Source of the DNA: Dichetophora obliterata
Lineage: Eukaryota > Arthropoda > Insecta > Diptera > Sciomyzidae
DNA length: 64,000 bases
Direction of reading: 5' to 3'
NCBI GenBank assembly: GCA_963920525.1
Contig: OY986435.1
Location: 174,504,266-174,568,265 of the forward strand
A program made the translations under genes and the position numbers. The notes below the pieces were generated by a model. It worked only from the letters and a program-made list of their open reading frames with translations. It did not search any database and was not told the DNA's origin. Below are positions 23,291 through 36,179 of the stretch, one piece after another (within the stretch, counting starts at the first letter, position 1; each line of letters starts with the position of its first letter).

Positions 23291-24185
23291 AAGGTAAAGA
23301 AGATATATAAATATTGTGTAAAAAAAAATTAGTTTCTTGAGCAAAATACAATTTAAAATAATCTTTTTCACTGTTTTTATGAAAAAGTATGCTAGGTTTT
23401 TTAAGACATGTACTTAATTTTGAATTACTTGATTTTTTTTTTTTAAATAAAAAGGTGTAGTATAAAGACCTCGCATTCATTATTATTAAAACAGCTTTTA
23501 AACATTATATAACTTAATAATTTTCTAAATTAATTTTTTTTAAACAATAATTTTGACGTAGAATTACGTCTTACAGCGCGGTTTGTATGAGGGTCATTTT
23601 CACAAATATTTTCAAACACATTTAAGAAGTTTAGTTAACACTTGGGGGTATACCTACAGCCTTTAACATTTATCTTACAAATAAAAAATATATGCCAAAA
23701 TATCAGTTTGATTACGAATAAAATTAATCTATTTTTAGATTTTGTCACTTATTTAATAAAGTCACAAAACACCAACATCTAAGAAGAAAAAAAATCATAT
23801 ATTCGTATGAGAAAAACACAAGCTGCTTGAGTAGCTGCTTATACTGTTGTTGTGTTCGGTTGGTGTTATTAATATATAATATGTAAATGTAAAATGTACA
23901 TATTTAAATACACATTAGATGCTTTCGTTTTTGTAGTTAGTTATTGGGTTTGTTTATTTTCAGAAAAATACATATAATCAGAGCTGGGATGTAATCCATT
24001 ACGAAAGTAGTTCTCTTTGTATTTCTTTTTTAAGCCGTCCACGGTGGCACGATCTTTTTGATTTTTCATTCGGAGATTAGTGTTATTTAGGGCAAATATT
24101 GATTTTTAATATTTCGAAATTCATTAGTTTTTCTTTCGTATCAATTTATGAATTCCTTATTATTGAGTTAATTTTGATTTATATG

Positions 24186-25942
24186 AGAGAACTGCACAAG
24201 CGTATTTGAAGTCTTTTTCAAGTACTTGCTTAAAATACAAGTTTAAGCTTGCTTTAGCTTGATAATTTTCAATCAAGTATAACATGAACTTGAATTTAAA
24301 TAAGTCCACGACGGCTTGCTACTTGCAAGTATGCTAGCTTAAAAGCGAATGGCATGAAGTCCCAAGTAAGGGAAAACTTCGGCAAAAAGCTTGAAAAGCT
24401 TGAAATTAAAGGTAAGTATTCAATGAGCTTGTGTAGGAAAAGCTTAAGCGTACTACGACTTTTAAGGGTTCTGTGGACTCCGTGGTTGGCAGTTTTAGGT
24501 GGTAGCTGATTTCGGAATTTATGTCAAGATTAAAAATTAAAGATGAGGATAGAGTTGCCACCTAGGTTTTTTTTTGTATTTTTGCGAATTCTTGTTATTT
24601 TGAAATTCTGACAATGGATTTGATTTCGAATATTATGTCACAGTTATAAAATTTTAGATGGAGTTTAGGGCTGCCACCTAAACTTTTACCACATCATTGC
24701 CATCTAGTTAAACGTATTTTTAACAGTTTTAAACATCATTTAACAGTGTTAGGGGGTCGCTGAATTCCAATCTGAATTCAGAATTTTTAAATTTAATATG
24801 GTGGATAGGTGGCAAACTTAATATCTTTCACTATTACGAATTCGGTGCTGGCATTAATGCTAGGTAAAAATAGGTAGCTTAATCCGAATCCACGGTCAGA
24901 ATTTAAAAATTATGTAGTTTTTGCATAATAGGGTTGCCACCTAATACTATGTATTTTTAGGAGTTTTAAACATCATTTAACACTGTTTAAACATCATTTA
25001 ACACCAAATCTGAATTCAGAATTTAAAAAGCATGTAATTTTTTATAATAGGGCTACCACCTATTAACCATACAATTTTAATAAATTCTGTCTTCAGATTC
25101 GAAATCAGCGACCCCCTAACACTGTTAAATGATGTTTAAAACTCCTAAAAATACATATTATGAGGCTGTAACCCTATTAAACAAAAATTACATCATTTTC
25201 AAATTCTGACAACGGATTTGAATTCAGCGACCCATTTTTACCTAGTGTTCGCACCAGCATCGAATTCGTAAAAATAAAAAATTAGGTAGCAACACTATCC
25301 ATCATATTTAATTTTGAAATTCTGAGCTCAGATTCGAAATCAGCGACCCCTAAAACTGTTAAATGATGTTTAAAATTCTTAAAAATACATTTTACTAGGT
25401 GGCAATACTGTGGTAAAAATTCAGGTTGCAACCCTAACCGCTATCTTAAATTTTAAAACTTTAATAAGATTCGAAATCAAATCCGTTGGCAGAGTTTCAA
25501 AATTACAAGAATTCGCTTAAATACAAAAAAAAATCTAGGTGGCAACTCTATCCAGAATCTTGAAATTTAAATTTTTACATCAATTCCGAAATAAGCTACA
25601 CCCTTACTGTGCTAGCCACGGAGTTCACATAACCCTTAAAAGTCCTACTACGCTTAAGCTTTCTCTACACAAGCTCATTGAATTTTAAGGATACTTGCTT
25701 TTAATTCAATTAATTGGATACTTGCGAGCTTACAAGCTTTTGCCGATCGTTTCAAGCTTTTAAACTTTCTGCCCGACAAAGTAAGTCTAAACAAGCCAAA
25801 CCAAAGAGAAAGCATGGATATGACTTGTATCTGTTTGGTATTTTTGCAAACTGGCTAAAGCTTGCTTTTACAAGTTTGGATACATACTAGAATTCAAGTA
25901 CTTGAAAAGGCTTGAACTTCAAGTAGGCTTGCGCAGTTCTCT
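24186..25942. mobile_element. Foldback element with internally repetitive arms
   Basis: The termini AGAGAACTGC and GCAGTTCTCT bound arms of roughly 700-850 bp that are reverse complements. Shared words include TTTCAAGTACTTG, GGTGGCAAC, ATTCAGAATTT and AACATCATTTAACA. The inner arms consist of several degenerate tandem units around GTTGCCACCTA and GAATTCAGAATTT. TTTATAT lies just outside each end (24,178-24,184 and 25,945-25,951), a likely 7-8 bp target duplication. No coding sequence is present. Confidence 0.8.
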
Positions 25943-26139
25943 GGTTTATATCATTTAATTGTTCAAAATAAAATAGTTTCGGAATAAAATTGCAATATGT
26001 TATAAGTAATAAAAATAAACATATGACAAAATTTATATTATATGATTTTCACATAAACATTTTTTTTTTTTTGAAACGCCATTATTTGTGATATAACTTA
26101 AATAGTAAGCAATTAAATTACAAAAAACATGATAACGAT

Positions 26140-26470
26140 TACAGTAAGTTTATTTGTCATCTTTATTGATTTCGATTACTGTAATTGTAATCAATAGATT
26201 TTTCTATTACAATTACAGTAACTATGATTACAATTATCATTACATCGATTACGATTACAGTAACTACGATTACGATTACTGTAATTGTAATCAATAGATT
26301 TTTCTATTACAATTACAGTAGTCGTAATTGTAATTTGCGTGTATACCGATTACAGTAATTGTAATAATACTTCTCTTACATTACAATTACAATAATCGTA
26401 ATCGTTAATTTTTAAAGATAACGATTACTGTAATTGTAACTGGAAAGTAATTGTAATCGCAAATTACAAA
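26140..26470. repeat. Palindromic GATTAC/GTAATC repeat block
   Basis: Many copies of GATTACTGTAATTGTAATC and its complement occur in both orientations, including two identical blocks around CAATAGATTTTTCTATTA at about 26,191 and 26,291. It forms the right subterminal part of the hAT-like element. Confidence 0.85.
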
Positions 26471-26491
26471 ATACCCAGCTGTGCATATAAT

Positions 26492-27600
26492 AAAGAATAC
26501 AGATGCGTGTAGTTACAGAGCCAGTATGTATTTTTACTACGCAGGTTTGCGCCTGCGTTACTAAGAATGCGTTGTTCTTTGAAAATCTAGTTATTTTTTA
26601 AATACCATAATAAATTCGAATAATTTCTGTTATGCAATTTATTTTTTCCATATTATATATATATTTTGTTAACTAAAATTGCAATTTTAAATTTCTGTTA
26701 AAATATGCATCTTTATATATAAAATTCTTCTGTACGGCAGGACCAATTTTGATGAAATTTGGTGTGTGTGTGCGGCTGGGCCTGTAGATGGTTTAGGTTT
26801 AAAGTTTGACCCGGTAGGTGGCGCTGTTGTTGCTGTGGCATTGTTTAAATAGGTATTGAGGTATATTTCAGAAACGAATTGAGAAATTGTCAGGATTTTT
26901 TCACTATACCATTACTTTTTATACAAACAAAATTACAAAAATACAAAATGAATAAAAATAAAAAAAAATTTTTAATTTATATGATAGGCTAGATTTTTCG
27001 TTCGTTTTGTAAATTTTTACGATATAAATTTTAAATTGACCCTACATTTATGCACATCATATCAAGGAACATTAAAAAAGTCATTTTTGGTTGTTAATGT
27101 TTCTTACACAACAAATATTTTCACCAAAGTTTTTTGCGAAATAAAGAAATTCGTTTACGGTTTTTTTCGGAAAATTATAAAAATTAGAAGGGAAACGAAA
27201 ATGGAAAAGATTGAAACACGATTGGACGGACAACTTATCATTATTTCAAACAAAAAAAAGTGAATGCAATCCTTTGTGACATGACCGAGTTTTTCACCTT
27301 TAAGGCCAGCACTTTCATTTTTGATAGATTTTTTTTTCTATTTAACCAAAAAATAAAATTAGTAGGTACTTAAAACATTTTGTGAGTTTCAGGTACGATT
27401 TTTTTTTTGTGGTGTCAATTTCTTGAAAATTTTAAGGAACTTACATGTTTCTATAGAAAATAACTTTTCTAATAAAAGACATCTAAGCCAAGTATGGTGT
27501 GAAATTACCGAATTGCAATAATAAAAATTTTGAGGAAGTTATTAAATACACTCCAAGGAAGGTTTTTACATTGAAAAGGGGGCTTGGCACCTCCCATACA
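26492..27600. other. No gene recognised
   Basis: AT-rich DNA with a patch at 26,715-26,840 (TATATATAAAATTCTTCTGT, then a GTGTGTGTG run and CCGGTAGGTGGCGC) that looks like a repeated-element end. I could not classify it. Confidence 0.4.
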
Positions 27601-27860
27601 GTAAAACTTTTTTATATAGAATGAGTTTGGAAATAAAGGTCGCACTGCTTCGGTGTTCGGTAGGTAGGAACACAATTTACACGTGCCGTTTCACTGATAA
27701 CATTTAATGGACTTTATACAACGGGGCATGTCAGCACCCATACAACCGAAATTTACGATATATGATAGCTTTGGAGTTTGAAATTCTGTATTCAACCACA
27801 ATTTAGACGTGCCGTTTCACTGATAACACTTTATGGGTGCTGGACAAGGGAATTAGGCAT
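27570..27860 (+). repeat. Two copies of a dispersed repeat module
   Basis: GTGCCGTTTCACTGATAAC occurs at about 27,683 and 27,797 in direct orientation, each followed by a TTTA(A)TGG word and then a CAACGGGGC or GGACAAGGG segment. A third copy is inverted at about 8.5 kb. Confidence 0.7.
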
Positions 27861-28261
27861 AACTTTGAATTACATTTAGTTTTAACCAACATAAGAAATA
27901 AACAAGAACAACAAATTTATAACTAAAAATATCAAATGAAAACTTTTTACAAAGCAAAACAAACTTTTACACGAATTTAGTTGTGAACTTTTCAGATCAA
28001 GTAAGTTTGAAGAAGGCAACAACTTTAAAATAGGCAGGCCAACTAGGCCTACTAGGATGGCTTTACAATAGTTTTGAAAAATATACTCGCAAAAAGCAAA
28101 ATTTTCTTTATTACTGTATTAAAAGGAATTCTACGTCTATAATTACGATACTATCGAAACTGTGTCTTTTTTTCTTATATCCGTACTCATGCGATGCACT
28201 GTACGACCTCTTGAAGCCATCGAAACCGAGACAGCCGTTTAAGTTATGACCAATTCCATAC

Positions 28262-30521
28262 TAAACCTCTGCACAAATGCACTCGTTTTTTCTACAACAG
28301 TAGAGCCAACAGTGCCGAGTTCAGAATATAACATAACTCTGTTAAGTCAAGCAGAACATAACCAATTCATTAAACGACAAGAACCGAGCAGTGCAGAGCA
28401 CTCGTCGGCTTCAAAGCAGAACATGTTCGCCGCTTGCTTTACCAGAACACGATGTTACTCGTTCTATAAAACAAAATTGATTGATATCAGCGAGAAAAGC
28501 ATCGATCACACCTAACGCAGCAGAACATTGGCAAAGAGATTAAGGGCTAGGAATTTCATGCAAATACAAGTTTTTACTGGGCATCTTAAAGCGCAAATGG
28601 TTAAGTTATCTTTGCGAATCATGAAAATTCCTTCTTAATGGCATTCAATAACTAGTGCATATTTTTAAATATTTTGCAATAAATCCATGGTTTTGCATAT
28701 TTTACAAAAAATGCTTATTTTTGCATATTAACTGCGTATATTAACGTATATTTTTTATACAATAAATTCATGTGGTTTTTGCTTATTTTGCTTTTTTTGA
28801 TTTGCAACCATTAAAATGTAACAGGACATACGGAAAAATATAACTTAGAATTATTAGGTACTTTTAAATGCACTTTATTTTTTTTTTTTTGATAAATTAT
28901 TTTATATGTATTTAGAAATGAATTCTTTTTTTTTGTTAATTAAATGCAATATTTTTTTTAAACCGATAATAAAATATAAGAAAAATATTTTTTATTGCAT
29001 ATTTTACCTTTTTTTAGCGCATATTTTAGAGTTTTAAATGCATATTATATTGTAATTTGCAATTTTAAGTATTATTTTATGTGATTTTGGAGGGTATTTT
29101 TTTACATTTTTGTGATTTCGGAGCGTATTTTTTTAATCATTTTAACTCGAATTTTTTAGAAATAATTATGGTACATGAAAAATAACGCCAGTATTTTATG
29201 CCAGGGCCGTAGTCAGGATTTACCAATGGGAGGGGGTCTTGATGGAATTTTTTTTCAAAATTAAAATGTAGCTACAATTATTTGTTTCATTTAATTTTTA
29301 CTTTAAGTTTGCAAAAACTATTGCACCAGCCAATATATTTACGGAAAACATGAATTTTGGAGGTTTTTGCAAACTGGCGATTATCGTAACAGCTAAAATA
29401 TTTTGGGAATTGTTATAAAAGAGACTAAAGTTCATTTTTAGAGAGGTAAAAATATAACTTTTTACCCCATACAAGTCGAGGCACTTTATATACATACAGC
29501 TGCGAGCGAAAAAATAGCAGTCTACTTATATTCAAATATGTTTGGATAAATAATAAAAGTCTACATATTTCGTATCCGGTAAACCCAGTATCATTCCTAT
29601 ATGTACTTTCAACGCTGGTTTCAAATATCTACTTAGTTTCCTCTTATATTGTAAAATTTTCAATATACATTGTGTTTTACGCTTATGGCACGTGTTAAGT
29701 TTTATTGATCTGTAATCGTAACTACTCACCATAAAATAAAAATATAATTTTTTATTTTAGAAAAAATATCAGCTTTTTAATCCATACATCAACACTATCA
29801 TGTCATGTGCGGTAGCGGAGCAAAAATTTTGATATTATCCAACAAAATATCAACAAATTTCGTATCTTTTGTTTTAGCGGAGCTGTAATAGTCTAAATTT
29901 AAAATGTCTTTTTTTCTTGTAAAAATACAAATAATCAACAGTTTTTTCCAAATTCTAATAAGAATGCAAGAAACAATAATAATCAAAACCACCACCAGTA
30001 GTAAAAGTAAAAACAACAAGAAAATATCCTCATAAGCAAAGCAATAAAATTTAATTAATTTTTTGTTGTTACTTAAAAATATATTTATTTTTATTTCTTT
30101 AATAACTTTCATTGAATTAAATATTGTGAAAAATTAAAAAAAAAAATAAATTAATTTAAATCATAAAAAAAATCTCCTACTATAATTTCAATAAATAATA
30201 AGAAAATCTCTTTTCTTGGTGTTTTAGATGATTTTTATTTCAGAAGGAAATGCAGAAACTATTAAACCTAAACACATCATAACTCCAAGCGTTCTGCTGT
30301 TGATCACATAACATTCAAGTCATTTCGTTCTGCTGCGCTCTTCTCTGTCGACTCAAGCATAACATTGATTCGGTTTTTTTTTGTTTTTGTTCTGCTCACG
30401 CGACGAGTGCTCTCTGTAGTGTTACGTTTGTTCTAATTAATGAAAGCCGAACATAACCAACGCTTGCTCCACAAATCAGTGTTCTAAAAATGTATTTCAA
30501 GCGCACTCGTGCAGAGGTTTA
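28262..30521. mobile_element. 2.26-kb inverted-repeat element with 8-bp target duplication
   Basis: The ends TAAACCTCTGCAC and GTGCAGAGGTTTA are perfect inverted repeats flanked by TTCCATAC (28,254-28,261 and 30,522-30,529). The subterminal regions (28,262-28,545 and 30,270-30,521) are diverged inverted copies rich in GCAGAACATAAC and GAGCACTCGT. The interior contains many GCATATTTT words (28,640-29,060) and a hAT-like end, CAGGGCCGTAGTCAGGATTT, at about 29,203, which may mark a nested insertion. No transposase was recognised. The 8-bp duplication is compatible with hAT or P types. Confidence 0.8.
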
Positions 30522-30529
30522 TTCCATAC

Positions 30530-32379
30530 ATAATGGCCTGAATGTAGCTTTCAAATACAGCCAGAATCAATTTGATATCTCAGACCGTTGTTGTTTTATT
30601 TTCATAGATTTTCCTAATGCTCTTATTTGATCATCCTATAAGTATTTTTAATTTTTTTTTCGTCATGAATTAAATAATAAATTAAGTTTATTTTTCTATG
30701 AAACGCGCAAAAGATTTGGACCATTTTATGTTTTGTTTTTTAAATTCAGAGCTAATAAGAAACCACAAAAAGTTAAGTTTTCAATTTAAATGAAAATCCA
30801 CCAAGTTCCGTACTCTTGTGTCTTATGGTCTTTAAAAAAAACAAAGCGTACTGCAACTTCAAAAAGTACTGAATCTTGTGCACCTAAAACATCAGTGTTG
30901 CAATTAATTTGCAGCTTTTACGAAATTTAATCCGATCGGTCAATTTTCAACCGATAAAGATTCTGATTCTGAAAACAGCTCCAGGTGGTTTTCAGCACAT
31001 GGTTTTAAGTACCAATAGAATGGGTAGGTAACTTAAACAGCACCAAAACCAACAAAAACTCAATAAAACGTTTGCAATATTGCTAACAATAATTTAGACA
31101 GAAGAGAAGTTGCTCAAATGTTGCCAAGCCTTGGAGACGCATGCGCACCAATAATTATTGAGCGTCCCAGATTTTGCCGCTAGACGTCGCGGTAGGCGAA
31201 GAGAAATTCGAAACACCATTAATTCGCCGCCAAACAATTGAGATTTTCATGACATTTGGTTAAAAATCAATAAAGTCGTAACAAAGTGCTTATTCACAAA
31301 AATTACAACAGCAACAACAACTGCAATAACAAAAAGTAGACTTACAACACTAGCAATAACTACGTCAACACGCTGCTGCATAGAGTAACATGGGGTCCCA
31401 TATAAACACATATACAGATTCGCCGTATTTGCATTACACAAACACACACACACACACTTACAAATATTTCAAGGATACTCTAATCTAAACGCCTTGAAAG
31501 AGCTGGTTAGAGTAGCAAAATAAGAACGCAAATATTAGGCAGCTTAGAGTGGATGAAGTAGTTGGGTTTTCCTGCCGCGTTTCCGTTGAGAGGGGTGAAG
31601 GGGGTCATACGGGCAGAAGTTATTCCAGAAAATTGGTGGCAGCATGTTGTTTTTTGTGGGCAAACCTATATTCAAGGTGAGCAGTTTGTGAATAAAAAAC
31701 AACAACAGCATGTGTCAAGTTACATTTCACAACCTCTCGCCAGCCCTTCCCCCACCCTCATCCGATGATCACTAACACCGGTATAGAGGGTAAAATATGT
31801 GTTTTTCTTGTGAAAACGCAAAATAATATAACAGTTGTTGATGTTTCTCAGTTTGTTTGTTGGTTTTGTTGTTGTTGTTTTGGTTGTTGTTATTGTTAGC
31901 TGTTATTAGTTATTCATCTCCGGCAAAGTAGTCAGTTAAAAAGTTAACTTGTTATGATTAACTTGTTATGATTATTGAAATGCTATCGTGGCTGGCATAA
32001 TCGATGAAAGAATCTGGAAAATGGTACTACTGACTTGGAAATGGTTATTGGTACAGATACGGAATCAAAGAACTTTTTTCTTTAATAGCAAGAAATTGCA
32101 TCCGCTCCCCCTCTTCGTTTTTAATCAGAACGTATTTTAAAAAACTCTTCAGAACTATTTATTTCCAGTCAGTTCCAATTTCCAGTCAACTTATTTCAAA
32201 TGAATGAATTATAAACAATTTAATTTCACACAGTGGTCCTCAGTGTCAGGTAATGTAGCCAAATGAAACCTTTAGGAATTCAGGACGTCTAGTTGAAGAA
32301 AATATCAAAACACTAAATACAAATTTGTGGATGTGTTTAGTTTATTGAGACTATAGATGACAAAAATGCGTACAGACTA
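30530..32379. other. No gene recognised; contains an (AC)n microsatellite
   Basis: A dinucleotide (AC)n run lies at about 31,442-31,457. Short frames at 31,247-31,453 and 31,562-31,768 have no family resemblance and low-complexity content, so they are not called as genes. Confidence 0.45.
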
Positions 32380-32600
32380 GAAAAAGGATAATAAATTTAA
32401 TATAATCACTTCCAAATATATTAAAAATAATTCATATAACTAATAAAGCTGCATGAAGCTATAAATTAAATAAAAGTAACTAGTAACAAAGTTTTTAAAA
32501 GAGGATTTTGACATTGAGAAATCAAAATTATATTTTAAAGACAAATCATTATTATAAACACAAGGATCTAGTTATTGGTTCATTTAACCCTTGGATTGAT
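32380..32600 (-). mobile_element. LINE 3'-end fragment, relative of the 56-62 kb Jockey-like element
   Basis: The segment 32,471-32,592 matches 56,340-56,455 base for base over long stretches: ACTAGTAACAAA, GATTTTGACATT versus GATTTCGACATT, and TTATTGGTTCATTTAA versus TTATAGGCCCATTTAA. The latter is the 3' untranslated region of the minus-strand LINE. The fragment is therefore a short 5'-truncated copy of the same or a related family. The 3' boundary in AT-rich DNA is uncertain. Confidence 0.65.
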
Positions 32601-32800
32601 GTCAGTGTATTGGTCAGACCATTTTCAGATTTGAAGCTGCGTAAATTTTTTTCTGGTATGTTTGAGCGAAACGGTTTCACGACTTCCTTAAAGTCAATGT
32701 GGCGAACGCTTTGGAAACAAATTCAGGTTTTTTGGCTGTGTCTCATAGTGAAATTTTTTTTTACTTTTTTTTCTGTATCTATATATGTAAAATGTCTTCT

Positions 32801-32838
32801 CAATATTTTCTTACATGAGCAATATTTTCTTACATGAG
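32801..32838. repeat. Perfect 19-bp tandem duplication
   Basis: CAATATTTTCTTACATGAG occurs twice, head to tail (the second copy begins at the shared boundary base). Confidence 0.8.
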
Positions 32839-35576
32839 AACTGTCAAATTTGATCTCATGCAACAAAGATTTCATACATAACTTTTATATGAGAATTTCA
32901 CAAGAATGGCAAAGGTAATCAAATTGGTTTTTTATGTACTGATACACGTTTAAAAATCTTGCAATTAAAACTTTTCTGTACTTTACATATGACCACACTA
33001 GGTTTGGTTTCAAATCCAGCATTTGCAAAATACTAAAAAATCGTTTTAACACAGCTTTGCTTTAAAATTTAGTACAAGCTTAGATTGAAATATAACAAAT
33101 AAAATATAAAAAATAACAAACGCAGTGGCATACAAACCAGGGATACCCAGTTTGTAATATTGAGTTTCAGCATTGCAATGTCTTTGGTTTAAATTTTAGT
33201 ACAAAAAGTTTTTAATTAAGGGCTAGTATTTGTGAAAGTTTAAATTTTAAGCCTCAAAGTTAAAAAATATGCAGTAGTATTTTAGCTGATTTATTCCAAG
33301 ATTTTTAACTGTATACGCGAATTTAACAAAATTATTTATTTTGCAGGTTTTTTATTTCATTGTTAAAAACTACACATATGCTCATGAAAACTAGCAAAAA
33401 ATAACAGCATATTTTATGAACTTATGAGATTTTTCATGACACTGGCAGTAAGCGGTCTCCACCTACGATATTGGTATCACGAAAAATTTCATAAAAGAAA
33501 ATATTGCCAGGAATGTCAAGCTGTAACGTTATTTGATGAAATGAAAAACGTACGACTATTTTTTTAACGTCTTTGACCGTGTAGATGTGGTAGATAATTT
33601 AGTTCTGTGTTAGTCTTGCGTTGCGTTTTATTTATTTGAAAATAAACCACATTTTCCTCAATTCATTATGTAGATAATGTAAGTATATCTTGTGCCATTG
33701 TGAGTGAGATTTAAGTTTAAGTTTATGTGTTTTCAATCGAGTGGTGATGTTTAAAGCTCTTGTAAATCCAACCTGCTCTTGTAAATCCACCAGAGCAGGT
33801 TGCAACCACGGTTACAATTGCCATGCCTTATATTGAGCAAGTCGCCGAATTTTACCGGTCTAAAGATGGTAATATTTAGAACTATAACCCACCGCGAACT
33901 TGTCGACCGAGTACTCACTCATAGCTTCCCATAGCTATGCAGGCTGGCCCGAAGTTGGGAACGATTCAAACCCCGATTGAAATTTTCAAGTCATTAGCTG
34001 CATGCCTGTGTTCGTTGATCTAGAGCGCGGCTCTATTTTATTCTCAAAAAAAAAAAAAATAAACAAAAATTAGAACCAGCTCGATTTCTGGCACTATTTC
34101 TGATCCTAAAATGCTGTCAAGTTTCAAGTTTTTTTTTATTAAAATGAACATAGTTGGCAAATCTAAATAACCATTCAGTTTCGTATTTTGACGTTTCATC
34201 GCTCAATGGGCGTTTTGGTATTGCTGTTTTATTTTGTTATTGTTCTTCAAACAGCTGTTTCAAGACAGTGGTGCCAAATTGTTATAAAGTTGAACTAAAG
34301 TTGTTCCACTGAGATTTGATCTGATCTAGTGCCACGGGAATGCAGCTATTGATTTCTTTCCTTTTTTTAAAATATTTTTGTTTTTATTTGGGATATGTTT
34401 GAATATGTTGACTATTTCGAGGGAGGGGTTTACCTCGCATTTGTTTTATTTTAGTGTTATTTAAAGTTAATTTGTACAAATTTGTACTATTTCTATCCTA
34501 AATGGGAGGTTTAACCCCCAAACTACCCCTTGTGGGCAGACTTGCTAACACACTTACCACAACATTCATAACAACAACACTCATAATAAAGACACACCTT
34601 TGAAAAAAACCAGATGAAAAACATATTAGGCCTGCCAATGTTGAAGGTATAATTTCAATGCTAAGTTTAGAAGTCTACTTTTTAACATTTAAAAAACTTC
34701 TTCTTTACTTCCAAGAAAGTAATGAATCATGTTTGTTAATGCAAAATGCTGATTGATTTTAAGGCAAAACAACTTCAATATATTCATGATTGTTGTAATT
34801 CGCCGATTCAACTTTGTGTTTTTAACAACTTTAAATTATGCGCTATCGCCAGAATACTTGTTTTTTTTTCATGTGCTTTTTTTTGTTGCTAATTTTGTAT
34901 ATTTGTTTTTGCATTTGATACTGCACTCTTCAAATACTTTTTTTACACATTTCTGGTATAAAGCATGCAATGCAAAATTCGACTGAATTTAAGTTGACTA
35001 AAAAACGAATGGAATACTTGATTTCTAGAGCTGCGAACGAAAAGTTTTCTATTAATGTTCTCATTTGGAAAGTTAAGTTCGAAGTATAAAGTTGTGAACA
35101 GTGAGTTAAATACTCACATGTTACAGTGTTATATTGTATATATATCAGATTTAGTATATATATGGGACATTCTTTTTCAAGACGGTCAACAAAAAGATCA
35201 ACCGGCTCCAATCATGCTGATATGAATATGATCGTTTCCATGCGGAAATTTAAAGCAAAAAATTAATTTTTTAAATTTTTTCCAATAATATTTTATAGTG
35301 TTACAATAATTTTATAAAGATTTTAGTTAATTGTTAAGGACTTTTAAATATGAACAGCGTAAACTAACACTTTTTCGTTCTAATATTCTAAATATTCTAT
35401 GTAAATACTATTAACAGGTGTTAGACTGCACAAAGACTACAAAACAGTCAAAGTTCAAGGTCGCCGAAAGGTCATAATGGATAAAAACTGTAGAAATTTT
35501 TGAAAATTCATTCTGAAAATATTTTATCGTTTATATTTGATTTTTAAAACTCAGAATACTTAAACATACTTTTACT
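32839..35576. other. No gene recognised
   Basis: The sequence is AT-rich. A small local duplication, GCTCTTGTAAATCCA, occurs twice at about 33,757-33,790 beside an inverted AGCAGGTT. A less AT-rich patch at 33,880-34,030 shows no tRNA fold or coding motif. Confidence 0.4.
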
Positions 35577-36087
35577 TTATGCCAAAAAAATTTCATTCAT
35601 GGTTCTTTGTTATTTTGAAAGTTATGACTGTTTGTAGTAAAATTAGTAATTATAGTGTGTGCTATTTTGTACACTATTCCCTGTATTTAAGCAAAGTTGT
35701 TCCTATTATTCTGACCAACAACTTTGCTGAAAAAATAAATATGAAAAAATCGTTTGAAATTGTCTTAGAATTTTTTACAAGCCACATATTTCTGGCCCGC
35801 TTTCTAATCTTCAAAGCAATTAAAGTAATGTATACGCCATGATGTATCTATTTTTTTGGTTGCAACTTATGCTGATTCTTTGTAAGACCCACTCGGTCTA
35901 TTTGTTCAGCAAAGTTGGTGGTCAGAATAATAAGAACAACTTTGCTGAATAACGATGAAATTATCAAATACAGGGAAAAAAGAGTACAAAAAAGAGCGCA
36001 ATATAATTATAAACTGTGCATACAAACAGTCATAAATTTCAAAATTACAAAGAACCGTGGATGCAACTTTTTTGGCATAAAGCACAA
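35577..36087. mobile_element. Foldback element, ~170-bp arms
   Basis: The left arm (35,577-35,745) and right arm (about 35,905-36,087) are reverse complements. Shared words include TTATGCCAAAAAA, GGTTCTTTGT, AAATTATGACTG-like words and TTTCAGCAAAGTTG. The two small open frames in the arms are mirror artefacts of the palindrome. Confidence 0.75.
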
Positions 36088-36179
36088 GTTTTTTTTAGTA
36101 TCAAAGTAGGAAATTCAAAGCAATTTTTCTTATAATTAAAAATTATTTAAAAAAAGTATATAATTAAAAGCAGAAGCTG

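Larger units (their letters stand above)
23979..26483. mobile_element. hAT-like MITE split by a foldback insertion
   Basis: The ends are CAGAGCTGGGAT on the left and ATACCCAGCTGTG on the right, flanked by the 8-bp repeat CATATAAT (23,971-23,978 and 26,484-26,491). The original element would be about 745 bp; the foldback at 24,186-25,942 accounts for the rest. The right part is filled with ATTACAATTACAGTAA palindromes. No coding sequence is present. Confidence 0.8.

Noticed and set aside
26140..26470. CRISPR-like regular repeats
   Set aside because: The repeats are palindromic GATTAC words in both orientations inside a transposon end, without unique spacers of constant length, in a eukaryotic sequence.
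26715..26840. Possible Helitron/Helentron-type end (TATATATAAAATTCTTCTGT)
   Set aside because: Resembles such ends only from memory; no CTRR-hairpin partner or Rep/helicase sequence was found.
29497..29525. Possible Tc1 terminus (CAGCTGCGAGCGAAAAAATA)
   Set aside because: Looks like a Tc1-type end, but no inverted partner or transposase was found near it.
31562..31768. 68-codon plus-strand frame in a less AT-rich stretch
   Set aside because: Short, ends in low-complexity Ser/Pro-rich sequence, no family resemblance.
35579..36109. Two open frames of 87 and 64 codons
   Set aside because: They are mirror images produced by the two arms of a foldback.
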